Notes under the pieces: model-generated
Database searches by the model: none
Seen by the model: only the letters and a program-made list of their open reading frames with translations
Told to the model about the DNA's origin: nothing
Assembly: GCA_026120185.1 (NCBI GenBank)
Contig: JANUWF010001179.1
Location: 475,501-539,500, forward strand
Source of the DNA: Voacanga thouarsii
Lineage: Eukaryota > Streptophyta > Magnoliopsida > Gentianales > Apocynaceae
Direction of reading: 5' to 3'
Length of the DNA: 64,000 bases
Part shown: positions 11,056 to 21,124 of the stretch, piece by piece
Layout: every line of letters begins with the position of its first letter
Numbering within the stretch: the stretch's first letter is position 1
Program-made: the position numbers and the translations under genes

Positions 11056-11066
11056 TACCATTGCTA

Positions 11067-11074
11067 GTTGTAAT
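11067..11074 (+). repeat. hAT target-site duplication, right copy (GTTGTAAT)
   Basis: This is an exact copy of 7691-7698, directly after the terminal CCATTGCTA. Confidence 0.95.
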
Positions 11075-11213
11075 GACGTTTAAAATACTGTCTTTCTTGA
11101 AAAGAGAATTGAATTTAAAAAAAAAAACTATTTTTCTTCAAAAGAGAATTGAATTTTTTATATTGCACTTTATCTTTGTTTTGATAAAATTTAAGGGACG
11201 AGATGAAATATAC

Positions 11214-11215
<2 letters not shown>

Positions 11216-11247
<32 letters not shown>
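11216..11247. repeat. (TG)n microsatellite
   Basis: About 15 uninterrupted TG dinucleotides. Apparent Val-Cys and Thr-His open frames over it are artefacts of the repeat. Confidence 0.95.
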
Positions 11248-11250
<3 letters not shown>

Positions 11251-11499
11251 TGCAGAAGGCTCCTGTTGTGACACGTGGCAGCTTTCACAGCTCTCATTTT
11301 AACTAGTGGTAGTATCTATTTGTGACATTTGGCGCATTTAATCTAAATGAATGGGTTATTTAAAAAAAATATCTAGATTATCCGATTCATTATTAGAACT
11401 TATATGAATATGAATGGTTTGTTTTTTATTATCAAGATTATCTAATTTAATGAATTCAGATGAACTTTTATGAATATGAACCGTTTTCACGGTTAGGAG

Positions 11500-12020
11500 A
11501 GATTTTCATTGCTTGACCTACCTCAGAGACTACCTCCCGAACCTTCAAACTTGCACCAATCCATTGGAGCACAGTCCATTTTTCCACCCAATCTCTGGAT
11601 TCTACCTTTCCTCTTTCGACGTCATCCTCCGTCACATCCTTTTCAACCTCTCAGGGAAATACTCTTGCCCCCCACCCTACCCAGCCTATCTCAGAGCTGG
11701 CCCCTTGTAAGCATATCTACTTCGACCCAAATAAGGTCTGGGTTGCCATCGTCACTTGCGGAGGGCTTTGTTCGGGCTTCAACACCGTGATCAGGGAGAT
11801 GATGATGGGGCTATGGGACCTCTATGGGGTCCACCAAATCTTTGGTATTAAGGCAGGCTATCGAGGGTTTTATTCGTTTGAGTCGGTCTCTCTGAATCCT
11901 AGGATGGTGCATGACTTGCATAAGAGGGGAGGCACCATCCTAGAGACCTCTAGGGGAGGCTTTGATCTTGAAAAAATTGTTGATTCCATTCAGATCGTGA
12001 TTTTAATCAGGTACTAGAAT
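11500..12020 (+). pseudogene. ATP-dependent phosphofructokinase gene fragment (first exon region)
   Basis: Two adjoining plus-strand frames match the N-terminal part of plant PFKA-type 6-phosphofructokinase, the glycolytic enzyme that phosphorylates fructose 6-phosphate. The first (from about 11500) reads LRDYLPNL, SGFYLSSFDVILRH and LRAGP, stopping near 11710. A frameshift leads to IYFDPNKVWVAIVTCGGLCS, then TVIREMMMGLWDLYGV, AGYRGFYSF, HDLHKRGGTILETSRGGFDL and KIVDSIQ. The TCGGLCxGxN and GGT/TSRGG motifs are nucleotide-binding signatures of the family. One further base is missing just after KIVDSIQ. A likely splice donor (CAG then GTACTAG) follows near 12010, and the rest of the enzyme is absent. 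So this is a partial genomic copy retaining an exon-intron edge, not a processed copy. Confidence 0.85.
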
Positions 12021-12498
12021 TTACGACTTAAACTTCCCCCCACCCCCCTTTTAAAAAAAAAAAAAAAAGAATCTTCTTTTACGAACTCTTGGTGTAATGA
12101 AAACAAAACTTGTTACAAATACAAACACATGATAGAAGGGATGAGTAAATATTCCTAGCTGCGCACAGTATGGTTGCAAACTGTTTAAATGTTCTGGATG
12201 AGATATAAGCAATAATATTGGGTCCTGTTCAAACATATTAAAGGTATGCAGCAATAAGGAAGATAGTTGCCACCTTGGATGACCCTTCACTCGATTTCCT
12301 AAAAGGTTTAAAAATTTGCAAGTAAAAAGTAATTGCTCAAATATCCTATTTGATGTGTGTGGATTTCATGACGAACTAGCTTCCTTATTACTTTACTACA
12401 ATTCTATTTTTAGATATTCATTCATTGTGAGAATCCCCCTAGATATAATCCGTTAAAATGTTCTTTGAAGGCAGATTGGAACAAAAAATTCTCTCACA
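12021..12498. other. Spacer between captured gene fragments
   Basis: This is AT-rich and intron-like, with a poly-C/poly-A tract near 12030-12070. No coding match is seen. Part of it may be intron of either flanking fragment. Confidence 0.35.
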
Positions 12499-12678
12499 GG
12501 AGTGGGGTTGTCAGTTGGCTATCCTACTGGAAAGGATGGATCATCATCTGGACTGGTGGTTATTTCCACTTCTCCTGGAGGTCCAGCATATAGAGCAAGT
12601 ATTTCCTTTGGTGATGTTATCCTGTCAATTGATGATACAAGTACTAAAAACATGGAAATTTATTATACTGCTATATCC
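12499..12678 (+). pseudogene. PDZ-domain exon of a C-terminal processing protease (CtpA-like)
   Basis: The frame beginning GVGLSVGYPTGKDGS after an AG acceptor at 12497-12499 reads about 60 residues with GLVVISTSPGGPAYRA and FGDVILSIDDTSTKNM. This is the PDZ domain of plastid-type carboxyl-terminal processing proteases, which mature the photosystem II D1 protein. It stops at TAG 12679. The Gly expected after the PAYRA stretch is Ser. Only this exon-sized piece is present; the catalytic Ser/Lys domain is absent. It lies between a phosphofructokinase piece and a pyruvate decarboxylase piece on the same strand, so it is best read as a captured exon. Confidence 0.8.
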
Positions 12679-13100
12679 TAGGCAGATGTCATTGACTTCT
12701 TACTCCTTAGAGAGGTTTAAATAAAAAAAGAAAGAAATTTTTTTCTTTTTTTTTTTTGCATTTAAGCAAGGGGAAGGCTAAAGATGATGGCTTGACTCCT
12801 GGATAGCATTGTGAAAGGTTCCCATTTTATTTTCTTGAAATTTAGTCATTAGAGTCACAAGATGGTTTTTTTTGGGTTTAATTAGGAGTCGATTCTTGTA
12901 GGTATTATCCTTATGATATGGCCATGCTCTGTTGTGTATGAAATTGAGATATGTGATTTTTTTTCCCCTTCCCTCTATTCTAAAGTTATGATTTTTGGTA
13001 ATTTTATTGATAAATTTAAGTGTGTTTATCATGATCTTTTATTTTAGTACTTGATACATTTTTTTTTAATACTTATACCTATGTGAATGGCCTTGCTATC

Positions 13101-13586
13101 TCATCTGATTTACTTGGAATATGATATGATGATGCATGTGGATGGTTGCTTATTATGGCCTATAAACATAGAGATTTTGAATAGCTAGCTTGGTTGGATT
13201 TGAATTTGGAAGCTATATACATTTGATAGTTTAATAGAATATGAATATGATGAAGCTATATATGGTTGCATATCCTTGCATATTTTGCTGTCTCATTTGA
13301 TGGAGGGTGAATTCATAGTTTGATGTGTAGTTTAATTTTTTTTCTCATTTGATTTACTTGGGATATGAATATGATGATGCATGTGGATGGTTGCATATTC
13401 TGGCCTATAAACATAGAGATTTTGAATAGCTAGCTTGGTTGGATTCGAATTTGGAAGCTATATACATTTGATGGTTTAATATAATATGAATATGATGAAG
13501 CTATATATGGTTGCATATCCTCGCATATTTTGCTGTCTCATCTAATAGATGGTGAATTCATAGTTTGATGCATAGTTTAATTTTGA
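13101..13586 (+). repeat. Tandem duplication, unit about 244 bp x 2
   Basis: The unit begins at TCATCTGATTTACTTGG. It includes GGCCTATAAACATAGAG, TAGCTAGCTTGGTTGGAT and GGTTGCATATCC, and occurs head to tail at about 13101-13344 and 13345-13586. The copies differ at a small number of positions. It lies between the protease and decarboxylase fragments. Confidence 0.9.
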
Positions 13587-13892
13587 TATTGGGATTGTTG
13601 ATAAAGTTTGTGTCTTTTTGTGATGGATGTCTATTTTGTATTGGATTTCTTTGACTATATCTAACGCGGAAACCAGAAGGATCGAGATAGGGAAAGAGCT
13701 TAGGCAAGGAACAACAGTAAGAGAAATGCTTAAGACGATCAAGAAATCACTCTAAGCACAACGGTGATTGCAGAGACAGGTGATTCCTAGTTTAACTACC
13801 AGAAGCTAAAATTGCCCAAAGGATGTGGGTAGGTATCAAAAACCTATTTCAAGCCTTTCCTAAAATTTGCTTATATTAATTGAAGGACAAAA

Positions 13893-14524
13893 GTTGGTGC
13901 TGCATGTATGAGTTCCAAATGCAATATGGCTCGATTGGCTAGTCTATTGGTGCTACAATGGGATATGCACAGTCAGCACCTGAAAAACAAGTGTTTGCTT
14001 GCATTGGTGATGGGAGCTTTAAGGTGAGAAATTCTCTGAGGTGTCTTGGGCCCAAGCACTTATTTTGAAATACACCTTCTTGCTAAATTTGCAAGAGCTA
14101 ATACAGGATTTTTGGACAGGTAATTGCACAAGATGTGTCTAGAATGATCCGTTGTAACCAAAAGTCCATCATTTTCTTGATTAACAATGAAGGATACACC
14201 ATAGAGGTTGAAATCCATGACGGTCCATACAATGTGATAAAAAAAATTAGAACTATACAGGAGTAGTGGATGCCATTTGGAACGGTGAAGGCAATTGTTG
14301 GACTAAAAAGGTAACTCTTTATTTTTAGGATAAAAGAAAAAGGGTAAATGCTACTGACATATGAATGGAATTGAAGATTTAAACTCAGCTACGCACTTGA
14401 TTGCAATCCCAAGTACGAAATGAAGGGGAACTAATTCAAGCAATTGAAAAGGCAACAAGGGAGAAGAAAGATTGTGTTTCGTAAAAGTGATAGCTCACAA
14501 AGACGATACAAGCAGAGAGAATTT
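13893..14524 (+). pseudogene. Pyruvate decarboxylase gene fragment, three exons with introns
   Basis: Three exon-like blocks match the C-terminal, thiamine-diphosphate-binding part of plant pyruvate decarboxylase, which converts pyruvate to acetaldehyde in fermentation. Block 1 (about 13893-14023) reads EFQMQYGSIG, then TAG where the family has Trp, then SIGATMGYAQ and VFACIGDGSFK, the GDGS cofactor motif. It ends at a GTGAGA donor. Block 2 (14120-14310) reads [27 protein letters not shown] and [10 protein letters not shown]. It then has a two-base insertion and a Trp-to-TAG change, and continues with [18 protein letters not shown]. Block 3 (about 14413-14524) reads GELIQAIEKATREKKDC, then a shift, then VIAHKDDTSRE. 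Introns are kept, so this is a DNA-level partial copy. Confidence 0.88.
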
Positions 14525-16035
14525 TAACATAAAAAACTAAACACAAACAATCTTTCTCATCTAATTAATTGATTTTTAATTAATTGTAAAGTTGTTGAAA
14601 GTATTGTATTTAGGTGGATTTTATTTTTTTTTAAAAGAAAAATGTGAAGCATTTGTGTAATTCACAATCATACCTACGCAAATTATAGTATGCTTTTAAA
14701 AAGGCATTTACCAAATAAAATACATATCCAAATATACATAGGTATTTTTCATTCTTTTAAACATTATTAATATTGATTATTTAAATAAGCATTAACTTAT
14801 CTATATTTATGTGCATTTTCAATATCCTAACATATATTTAAACAAGCACGCGTATGTACAAAACAAGAGGATGCATTCGTGGATATATATGTTCCTACAA
14901 AAATTTTTCAAGAAATTTACTTCTTTTCTTTAAAAATATTGAGGTTTTTGGGGGGGAAAAATATATACCCTATCTTCTTGGAACTTTGTTTTTTTTTGTT
15001 TTTTAACAAAAATACAAAGCATTGTATAATTCGCCGTTGATTTATATCAGATTTTCATAATTATATTGAGGAAGGAAAGTTTTACATAATAGAGAATTTT
15101 TTGTTGTAAACTGTTTAACTAAGTTATAAGATATTAAATGAAGATTTTTTTTTATCATTTAAATTCATTAAAAATGAGCAAAGTCAAGCAAATTACAATA
15201 GTTAACTTAAATTAAAAGATTAATATAAAAATTATATTATTACGAATATTTAAAAATAAAATATAATAATTAATGTAAAAAATTTAAAATTATAAAAAGA
15301 TTCAAATAAATATCTTTTGATTTTGAAAAAATTATTAAAACTATTCTGTCTAAATGGGACATCAACCTAGAAAGAACCAGAAGCCGAACCAAATTGGGCA
15401 TCCGCGGTTTACGTGGAATCTTCAGTGTGCTAAGTGCTAACTACACGCTACACTGGACCCACCGTAAAGCTATGCATTTATAGAATCCAATAGAATATAT
15501 TTAACCAAAAAAAAAAAAAAATTCCCAACCGACATTCAAGATAAAGACACATAATAGGCGCCAGATCAAAACCACTCACTCGGTCCTATCCGTTCATTCA
15601 TCCCACCTCTATCTATAAATTGGCCATCAGATATCTTATTGTCTGCGTGACTCGTGACTGCGTCTTGGTGTTTTTTTGTGTTGGGTTTTGGTCTTGCTGT
15701 TGTTCTGATTATGTGTTGTGTTGGCCATGCTTTTTTATTGCTGTATTGGGTTTTCGTTGTTGTACTGGGTTTTAATTGATTATTCTTGGATTTCAATTAT
15801 GGCGTGGGTGATGTAGTTTGCATAATGATTTGAGATGTAAAAGACAAAATTTTCAAGATGAAGGTTTCTTGGATATTATTGGGATTTCCTGAATCGTGGC
15901 CTAGACGATCTATTGAAGATAATATCAAGATCCGAATGAACGGATTTCTGGGATATCAATGGTAATATATCGATAATATCAGGATGAGAATGAAGGGATT
16001 TGCGGACATCAATGGTAGACTATGTTGACGGTTGC
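14525..16035. other. Non-coding DNA with possible promoter-like stretch
   Basis: No coding domain is recognised. From about 14525 to 15340 the DNA is AT-rich. From about 15350 it becomes more balanced, and a CTATAAATTGG near 15611 could be a TATA element in front of a T-rich plus-strand stretch. Transcription is not demonstrated. Confidence 0.3.
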
Positions 16036-16048
16036 TTTACTGAATCTT

Positions 16049-16235
16049 GTTTGATTCCTTGGGGTAGATGATATTTTGATATTTTGATAATAATATCTTG
16101 ATGGTGATGTTTGATTCCTTGGGGTAGATGACACTTTGATGATATATCTTGATGGTGATGTTTGATTCCTTGGGGTAGATGATACTTTGATGATAATATT
16201 TTGATGATGATAATGGAGGTGCTAATTTATTTCTG
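16049..16235 (+). repeat. Minisatellite, three units of 50-60 bp
   Basis: TTTGATTCCTTGGGGTAGAT starts at 16050, 16110 and 16161. Each copy is followed by variable GATGATA-type and TTTGATGATA-type sequence. Unit spacing is 60 then 51 bp. The derived open frame on the minus strand is repeat-made. Confidence 0.9.
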
Positions 16236-16667
16236 TTGATAATGATACGCTGACAGTAGATTTCTTGAAGCTGGTAATTAATTGAAGATACCATCCCGAT
16301 TGATAATTTCTGCAACTCTCTATTTGGGATAATTGTTGGATTTAATTTTGTATGGTTAGATCCATACCGGTTGATTTTCGAGCAAAAGGTGGGGAGTTTG
16401 GAATAGTTCTTTTCTTTTGGTTCTCTTATAAGCCTTTCTTAGCATTAAAGATTGCTATTTGGTTGTCTTGTTTACTTTCGGCATTAAAGATTTCGAAGGG
16501 AGGCTTATTGTATTGGTATCACGTGTTGTGATCAGGTTTCTTCTCTCTACTCTGCTATCTTGTCCGACTCCCCTCTTTCTCCAAACCCTTCCCAGCAATG
16601 TGATTGCTCGCTCTTGAATGCGGCACTTCCAATTATAGGTTTCCAAACTCCTTTTTACTACCCTTTT

Positions 16668-16695
16668 TTAATAAATAAATAAATAAATAAATAAT
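16668..16695. repeat. (AAAT)n microsatellite
   Basis: About six tandem AAAT units directly after a T-rich run. Confidence 0.9.
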
Positions 16696-16827
16696 TTTTA
16701 ATTTTGTAAAGAAACAACAATTTCTTTGTCAATGAATCCTGATTTGATTTTGAGATGTTATTTCAGTTCCGGATGCAATTGATTGAACAGGTAATGTAAA
16801 CCTGCTTTATATATCAAATATAGTAAT

Positions 16828-17140
16828 AGCATAAATGTATCAATAATTATAATGAATAGCATGATTTCAATTAAGTTATATTTTATTTAGATGTAAAATG
16901 TACCGTACAATGCTATTATAAAATGATTTTATCGCAGAACATTGGGATCTATTACTGTGATAATGCTATTATAAAATGATTTTATCACAGAACTTTGGGA
17001 TCTATTACTGTGATAACGGTTCATAAATGTATCAATAATTATAATGAATAGCATGATTTCAATTAAGTTATATTTTATTTAAATATAACATGTATCATAT
17101 AATGTTATTGTAATATGATTTTATCACAAATTTTAACTTT
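16828..17140 (+). repeat. Nested local duplications
   Basis: Block X (AAATGTATCAATAATTATAA then GAATAGCATGATTTCAATTA) occurs near 16832 and 17024. Block Y (AATGCTATTATAAAATGATT then GGGATCTATTACTGTGATAA) occurs near 16911 and 16963, with a decayed third trace near 17100. The order X Y Y X Y-like indicates at least two rounds of local duplication. Confidence 0.85.
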
Positions 17141-17234
17141 GGGATCTACTACTGATGGTTTTCTTTTAATTTGTAATTCAAGCCTCTTGTGATGATTTGA
17201 ATCATTATGTCTTATTATGATTAAATAAATATTA

Positions 17235-17445
17235 GTATTGTTAGTATTGGGAGTGGTATTTATTGAAGACAAGAGGAGAGAAAATTGTTTGTGTTAGTTT
17301 AGATATATACAGACCGAATGAGGCAGGTTTAAGACGATATGGGTAGAGGTGATTAAAAGAGATATGTTTGTTAAAATGCTTAGTTTTGTTGTTTTTTTGT
17401 TGTGTTGTATTGTTAGTATTGAATCTTATTCTAATCATTAATATA
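17235..17445 (+). mobile_element. LINE 3'-end remnant
   Basis: Translation in the plus direction gives traces of the C-terminal tail common in plant LINE reverse transcriptase ORFs: TTGAAGACAAGAGGAGAGAA (IEDKRREN-like), then GATATGGGTAGAGGTGATTA and AAAGAGATATGT (KRDM-like). A TTGTTG-rich tail follows at 17385-17420. The same signature is better kept at 37345-37937. Frame is lost and no 5' part is present. Confidence 0.65.
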
Positions 17446-18140
17446 TATAGACAATTAATGTAATGTAGCTATATGCCTTTATTACTATGTGTTGTAATTA
17501 CTAATTGTTAATGAACATTGATAGCATGACTATTTCTTCTTACAGCATTAGTATCATTTGAATTAACAAAACTAATTTATTCATTGCAATGTGCTGCAGC
17601 ATGTTTTAAAAACTTAAGTCTACAGATCACTAGGTTAAAGCCAATGCCTTCGAGTATTAGAGCATAAGGAGAGGTTCCTCCCATATCCGCCTCCCAGCTT
17701 GGCAAGGGACCTTAAAAGTATTCCTTTATTTTGAAATTTCAGAACTGCTATTTTGCACAACTGTGGTGTGAAGTTTAGGTTTAAATGGAGATTGAAACGA
17801 CTCTTTTTACTTATATAAATGTACTAATCTTGGAAAATTGTATCTGTATCCTGTTAGTGGAGTTGAAATTCTCTTTCTGCTTGTTTTCTGCTTTTTGCCA
17901 TCGGTTATTTGCCTTTACCAATTCCATTTTGAAGATTTTTAGTAATGAAATGAATGTAGTTTCTAACGATTGTCTTAGTATGCCATGGGATGGGAGCTTT
18001 GTCTAATTTGTTGAACGTCTAAATAGTGATATATCCCGCTTCGACAGTTGAAATTGCTGCATGCTAGTACTTAAAATGGAAAAGAAGTTGTAATTTTCTC
18101 ATGGAGTATTATGATGTTCTTCTCTCTTCTACTCTTAACG

Positions 18141-18314
18141 AGCAATTTCTGAAACTGATTTGTCACAGATAAAACTTCGGTTTCCTCAAACTCCTTTGTT
18201 TGATTAGTTGGGTTTTATAATGCCTCGAGCAAATTCTGAAACTGATTTGTCACAGATAAAACCTTGGTTTCCTCAAACTCCTTTGTTTGATTAGTTGGGT
18301 TTTATAATGCCTCT
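18141..18314 (+). repeat. Tandem duplication, 87-bp unit x 2
   Basis: The unit CTGAAACTGATTTGTCACAG plus TTTCCTCAAACTCCTTTG and GGGTTTTATAATGCCTC occurs twice, with starts 87 bases apart (GAAACTG at 18151 and 18238). The copies are nearly identical. Confidence 0.92.
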
Positions 18315-18859
18315 CAGGTTTTGCCATCTTGCTGTCTTTAATGTATTTTAAGGTTTCTGGTCTTATTTGAGTATGAACAGGAATTTGTGCATGTCCTGAG
18401 TCATCCAAGGAATAGTAGGAGAGAGGCTCCCTTGGCTGGATTTGGGTTCTTTTTCTCTCTGTGTGTGTGTGTGTGTGGGCATTAATTGATTTCTTGAATT
18501 ACTTGGCCTGAATGATGTATTGAAGCTAATATTTTGGTGATGACAGAGGAGGGTGTTAATTGATTCTTGAACATCAATTATGCAGCTACAGCAGAAGGCT
18601 TTTCTAACTGATCATGGTTATAGCTGAGGAAATTTGGGGATTTAGGTAACTGCTAGTTTTAACTTTGTTTTGGCTTTATGGCTGTTTCAAGGGCATATTG
18701 TGTGCTCTTCTTGTTTGTGCAGTCTGCAAGTCTGAATCTCTTGAGGAGTGGAGCAAGTATGATGTCTGTAGCAATTGTCGTTTTCTGGAGGCTATTTGTT
18801 TCCATCCATTTGCAGTACAGCTTGAACAATTAAAAAGAGGGCCTTTTTGAATTGGTATC

Positions 18860-20290
18860 TTAGGTTGTGTAGGAACGTATTTTCTTCAACTGATTTGTTT
18901 CCCATCTGTTTTTACAGAGCTGATTGGGGTTATGTTTGTGATTATTAGTTACCTTAATGGAACCTTGTCTAGATTTATATGTCTTTCCTTTTCTCTTTGC
19001 TGTCACTTTGTTGTAAAGATGAGGGTATATTTGGATTTGAACTGGATTTTAAATATAGATACTCTTTTAGGCTTGTGAAGCATTGACAGTTTTGTAATTC
19101 ACTGCAAGTACATCATAATGTTAATCTTTGAGCCCATAAAATTTCTATAAAATTCAAAATCATACTTACATGTTCTATGAAACTGTTTTATAAACCAATC
19201 AACTTTAAGGATTCGCATTATCATAGAGTCTTTAGAGGTGCTTTTGACCAGAAAATCTGGTGTGTTAAGTTTTTTGTGTTTTTCCTTTGCCTTTAACTAT
19301 TGAAGAAGACTATAAAAGCATCTATCAGTTTTTACCTGTCCTGGCCACTGGGTTTGGCACAAAGAAATTCAAAGAGAGCTTCATTGGGTGTAATCTACAA
19401 TTCTTTCCTTGCGTTTGTTATCTGCCCCCTTCTCCCAACATTACTTGTAGCTTGTAGAACCCTCTGATGGGATATGCTTGCTTCACCTTATTCTTTTGAG
19501 TCAATATTGAATAAATACAGTGTCCATCAGATTTCAAAGGTGCTACTTTTGACTGGTGATGTGGTGGTGGTGGATTTTTTTTATCCTCTCCGTTCTCTCT
19601 GCCCCGGTTTTGGCAGTTTCATGAGTTCCTTATGTTTTTCAAGATTATTAGTTACTTAAGCAAACCTTTCTGGAGCTATTTGTTCTCTATTGCTCTTTGC
19701 AGTTAATTTGGCATACGTATACTCAAGACTACTGCAAGTTTATTTGGATACGCCAATATACAGTTTTTGACCAGGGCTTTGGTGTCTTCGTCTTGTGAGT
19801 TTTTTGTTTTTTCCTTCACCATTATCCTTTAAGAAGCCTAGAAGCCTTTACTTGTTCTATTTTTCTCCAAACTGTTCTCTACCTGTTTTGGCAGTAGGTT
19901 TTCACATAAAGAAATTCAAGAGTTCCATTGGTGTGGTTTGCAAGTCTTCCTTGGTTTGTTATTGCCATCCTTTCTGTATTTTATTAATAGCTCATGGAGT
20001 GTTGTCAAGCCTTGTCGGATCTGTTTGTTTTGCCTTGTTCTTTGCTGTCCATGTGGCATATACATTCCTGGACTGCTGCATGTGTGAGATTCAAAATTCT
20101 CAAAAGGCGCAACTTTTGATTAGTGATTTTGTGTTACTTTCTGTGTTTCTCATCTGCCACTATTCTTCTAAGAAGCCTCATCCAGGTATTCATTGGTTTT
20201 CAGTCTGTTTTGTTGGCTGGTGCCTAAGAACTTCAAGGATTGAGCTACATTTAAGTGCATTCTGCAATCTTTTCTTGATATATTAGTTAT
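18860..20290 (+). repeat. Diverged repeat array in T-rich DNA
   Basis: Related blocks recur in order. TTTGACCAG or TTTGACTGG with GGTGT appears near 19247, 19550, 19768 and 20118. An AAGAAATTCAA stretch, followed at some distance by CATTGG, appears near 19362 and 19908. A TTCTTTGCTGTCC-like block appears near 18998 and 20040, and a weaker one near 19695. The copies are strongly diverged and spacings vary from about 220 to 350 bp. This looks like an old tandem array; a dot plot is needed to define the unit. Confidence 0.5.
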
Positions 20291-21081
20291 GGAAATTTTT
20301 TGGTTCTGGTGGTTGCTTTCTCTGGTGTATCCACGGTTTGCAGTTAGCACAGCTTGAACAATTCCATGGAAGAATCATTTTGGATTGGTATGTTAGGCTT
20401 CATGTCCAAGTCTCTTGTTCCTTCTCTTCTGTCATCTCAATATAGGATTCAGGAGCTCTGCTTCTTTTTCTTTGGTTGGTTTTGCTTCTTTTCCTTAAAT
20501 TGTTGATTATTCTTTTAAAAATATATGCAGCTAGTTTTTTAGGGAATGTCTTGCTCAATATAGTCTCCTCCTTTAGCATAAGTGTGATGAGATCATAATA
20601 TGGATATATTGCATGGTGTAGATTATGAACTAAGTGCGGTTTCATGATATCCTGAGATTTTGCAACAATGAATATGGACCTGGACAGCATGAACTTTGTG
20701 ATGATAATACTTGTAATATGTTGTGGACATATCCAGCTATTTCAATCCTTCTAACTATACTTGGAATATTGCATCTCATTCTCATATCAGGGTTGACATT
20801 ATTCTGATGGAAGCCAAGTCTTACCCTTATTATTGTATTATTTTTGTCATCACCTGAGGCATTCATTATTAATTCTATGTTTTCTTTAATGTTGTCTATC
20901 AATTAATTGGCTGTTGTTTTCGATGATTTTCTTCCTATGTCTTAAGATGGGTTTTATGCCTAGTGGTGTGAAATCTGAGTGATGAGATTTCTAGTGTCAG
21001 CAGTTGTAACTGCTACTTCTGAAGGCTTGGAGATTTCGAAAAAGGATGGAGGTTGGTATCTCGTTAGGGGGTTTCGTGACC

Positions 21082-21122
<41 letters not shown>
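21082..21122. repeat. (CT)n microsatellite
   Basis: About 19 uninterrupted CT dinucleotides. Confidence 0.95.

Positions 21123-21124
<2 letters not shown>

Larger units (their letters stand above)
7699..11066 (+). mobile_element. hAT-superfamily DNA transposon, structurally complete
   Basis: The 3368-bp element begins TAGCAATGGCAACTGGG and ends with the inverted CCCAATTACCATTGCTA, giving imperfect terminal inverted repeats of about 17 bp. A perfect 8-bp duplication flanks it. The outer 200 bp at each end are strikingly GC-rich and full of GGCCGG/GGGCCGG motifs, unlike the AT-rich centre. Such subterminal repeats are the usual transposase-binding sites of hAT elements. One transposase-like gene occupies the middle on the plus strand. 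The element probably could move until its transposase acquired two nonsense codons. It could still be mobilised in trans. Confidence 0.93.

Noticed and set aside
11115..11297. His-Thr repeat protein and Val-Cys repeat protein over the TG array
   Set aside because: Pure translation of a dinucleotide microsatellite on both strands.
12051..12290. 79-codon minus-strand frame after the phosphofructokinase fragment
   Set aside because: It ends in a poly-Phe run made by poly-A. The sequence is more likely intron or spacer on the plus strand.
19795..20286. 163-codon hydrophobic plus-strand frame
   Set aside because: It is Phe/Leu/Cys-rich because the DNA is T-rich. It overlaps a diverged repeat array and shows no motif.
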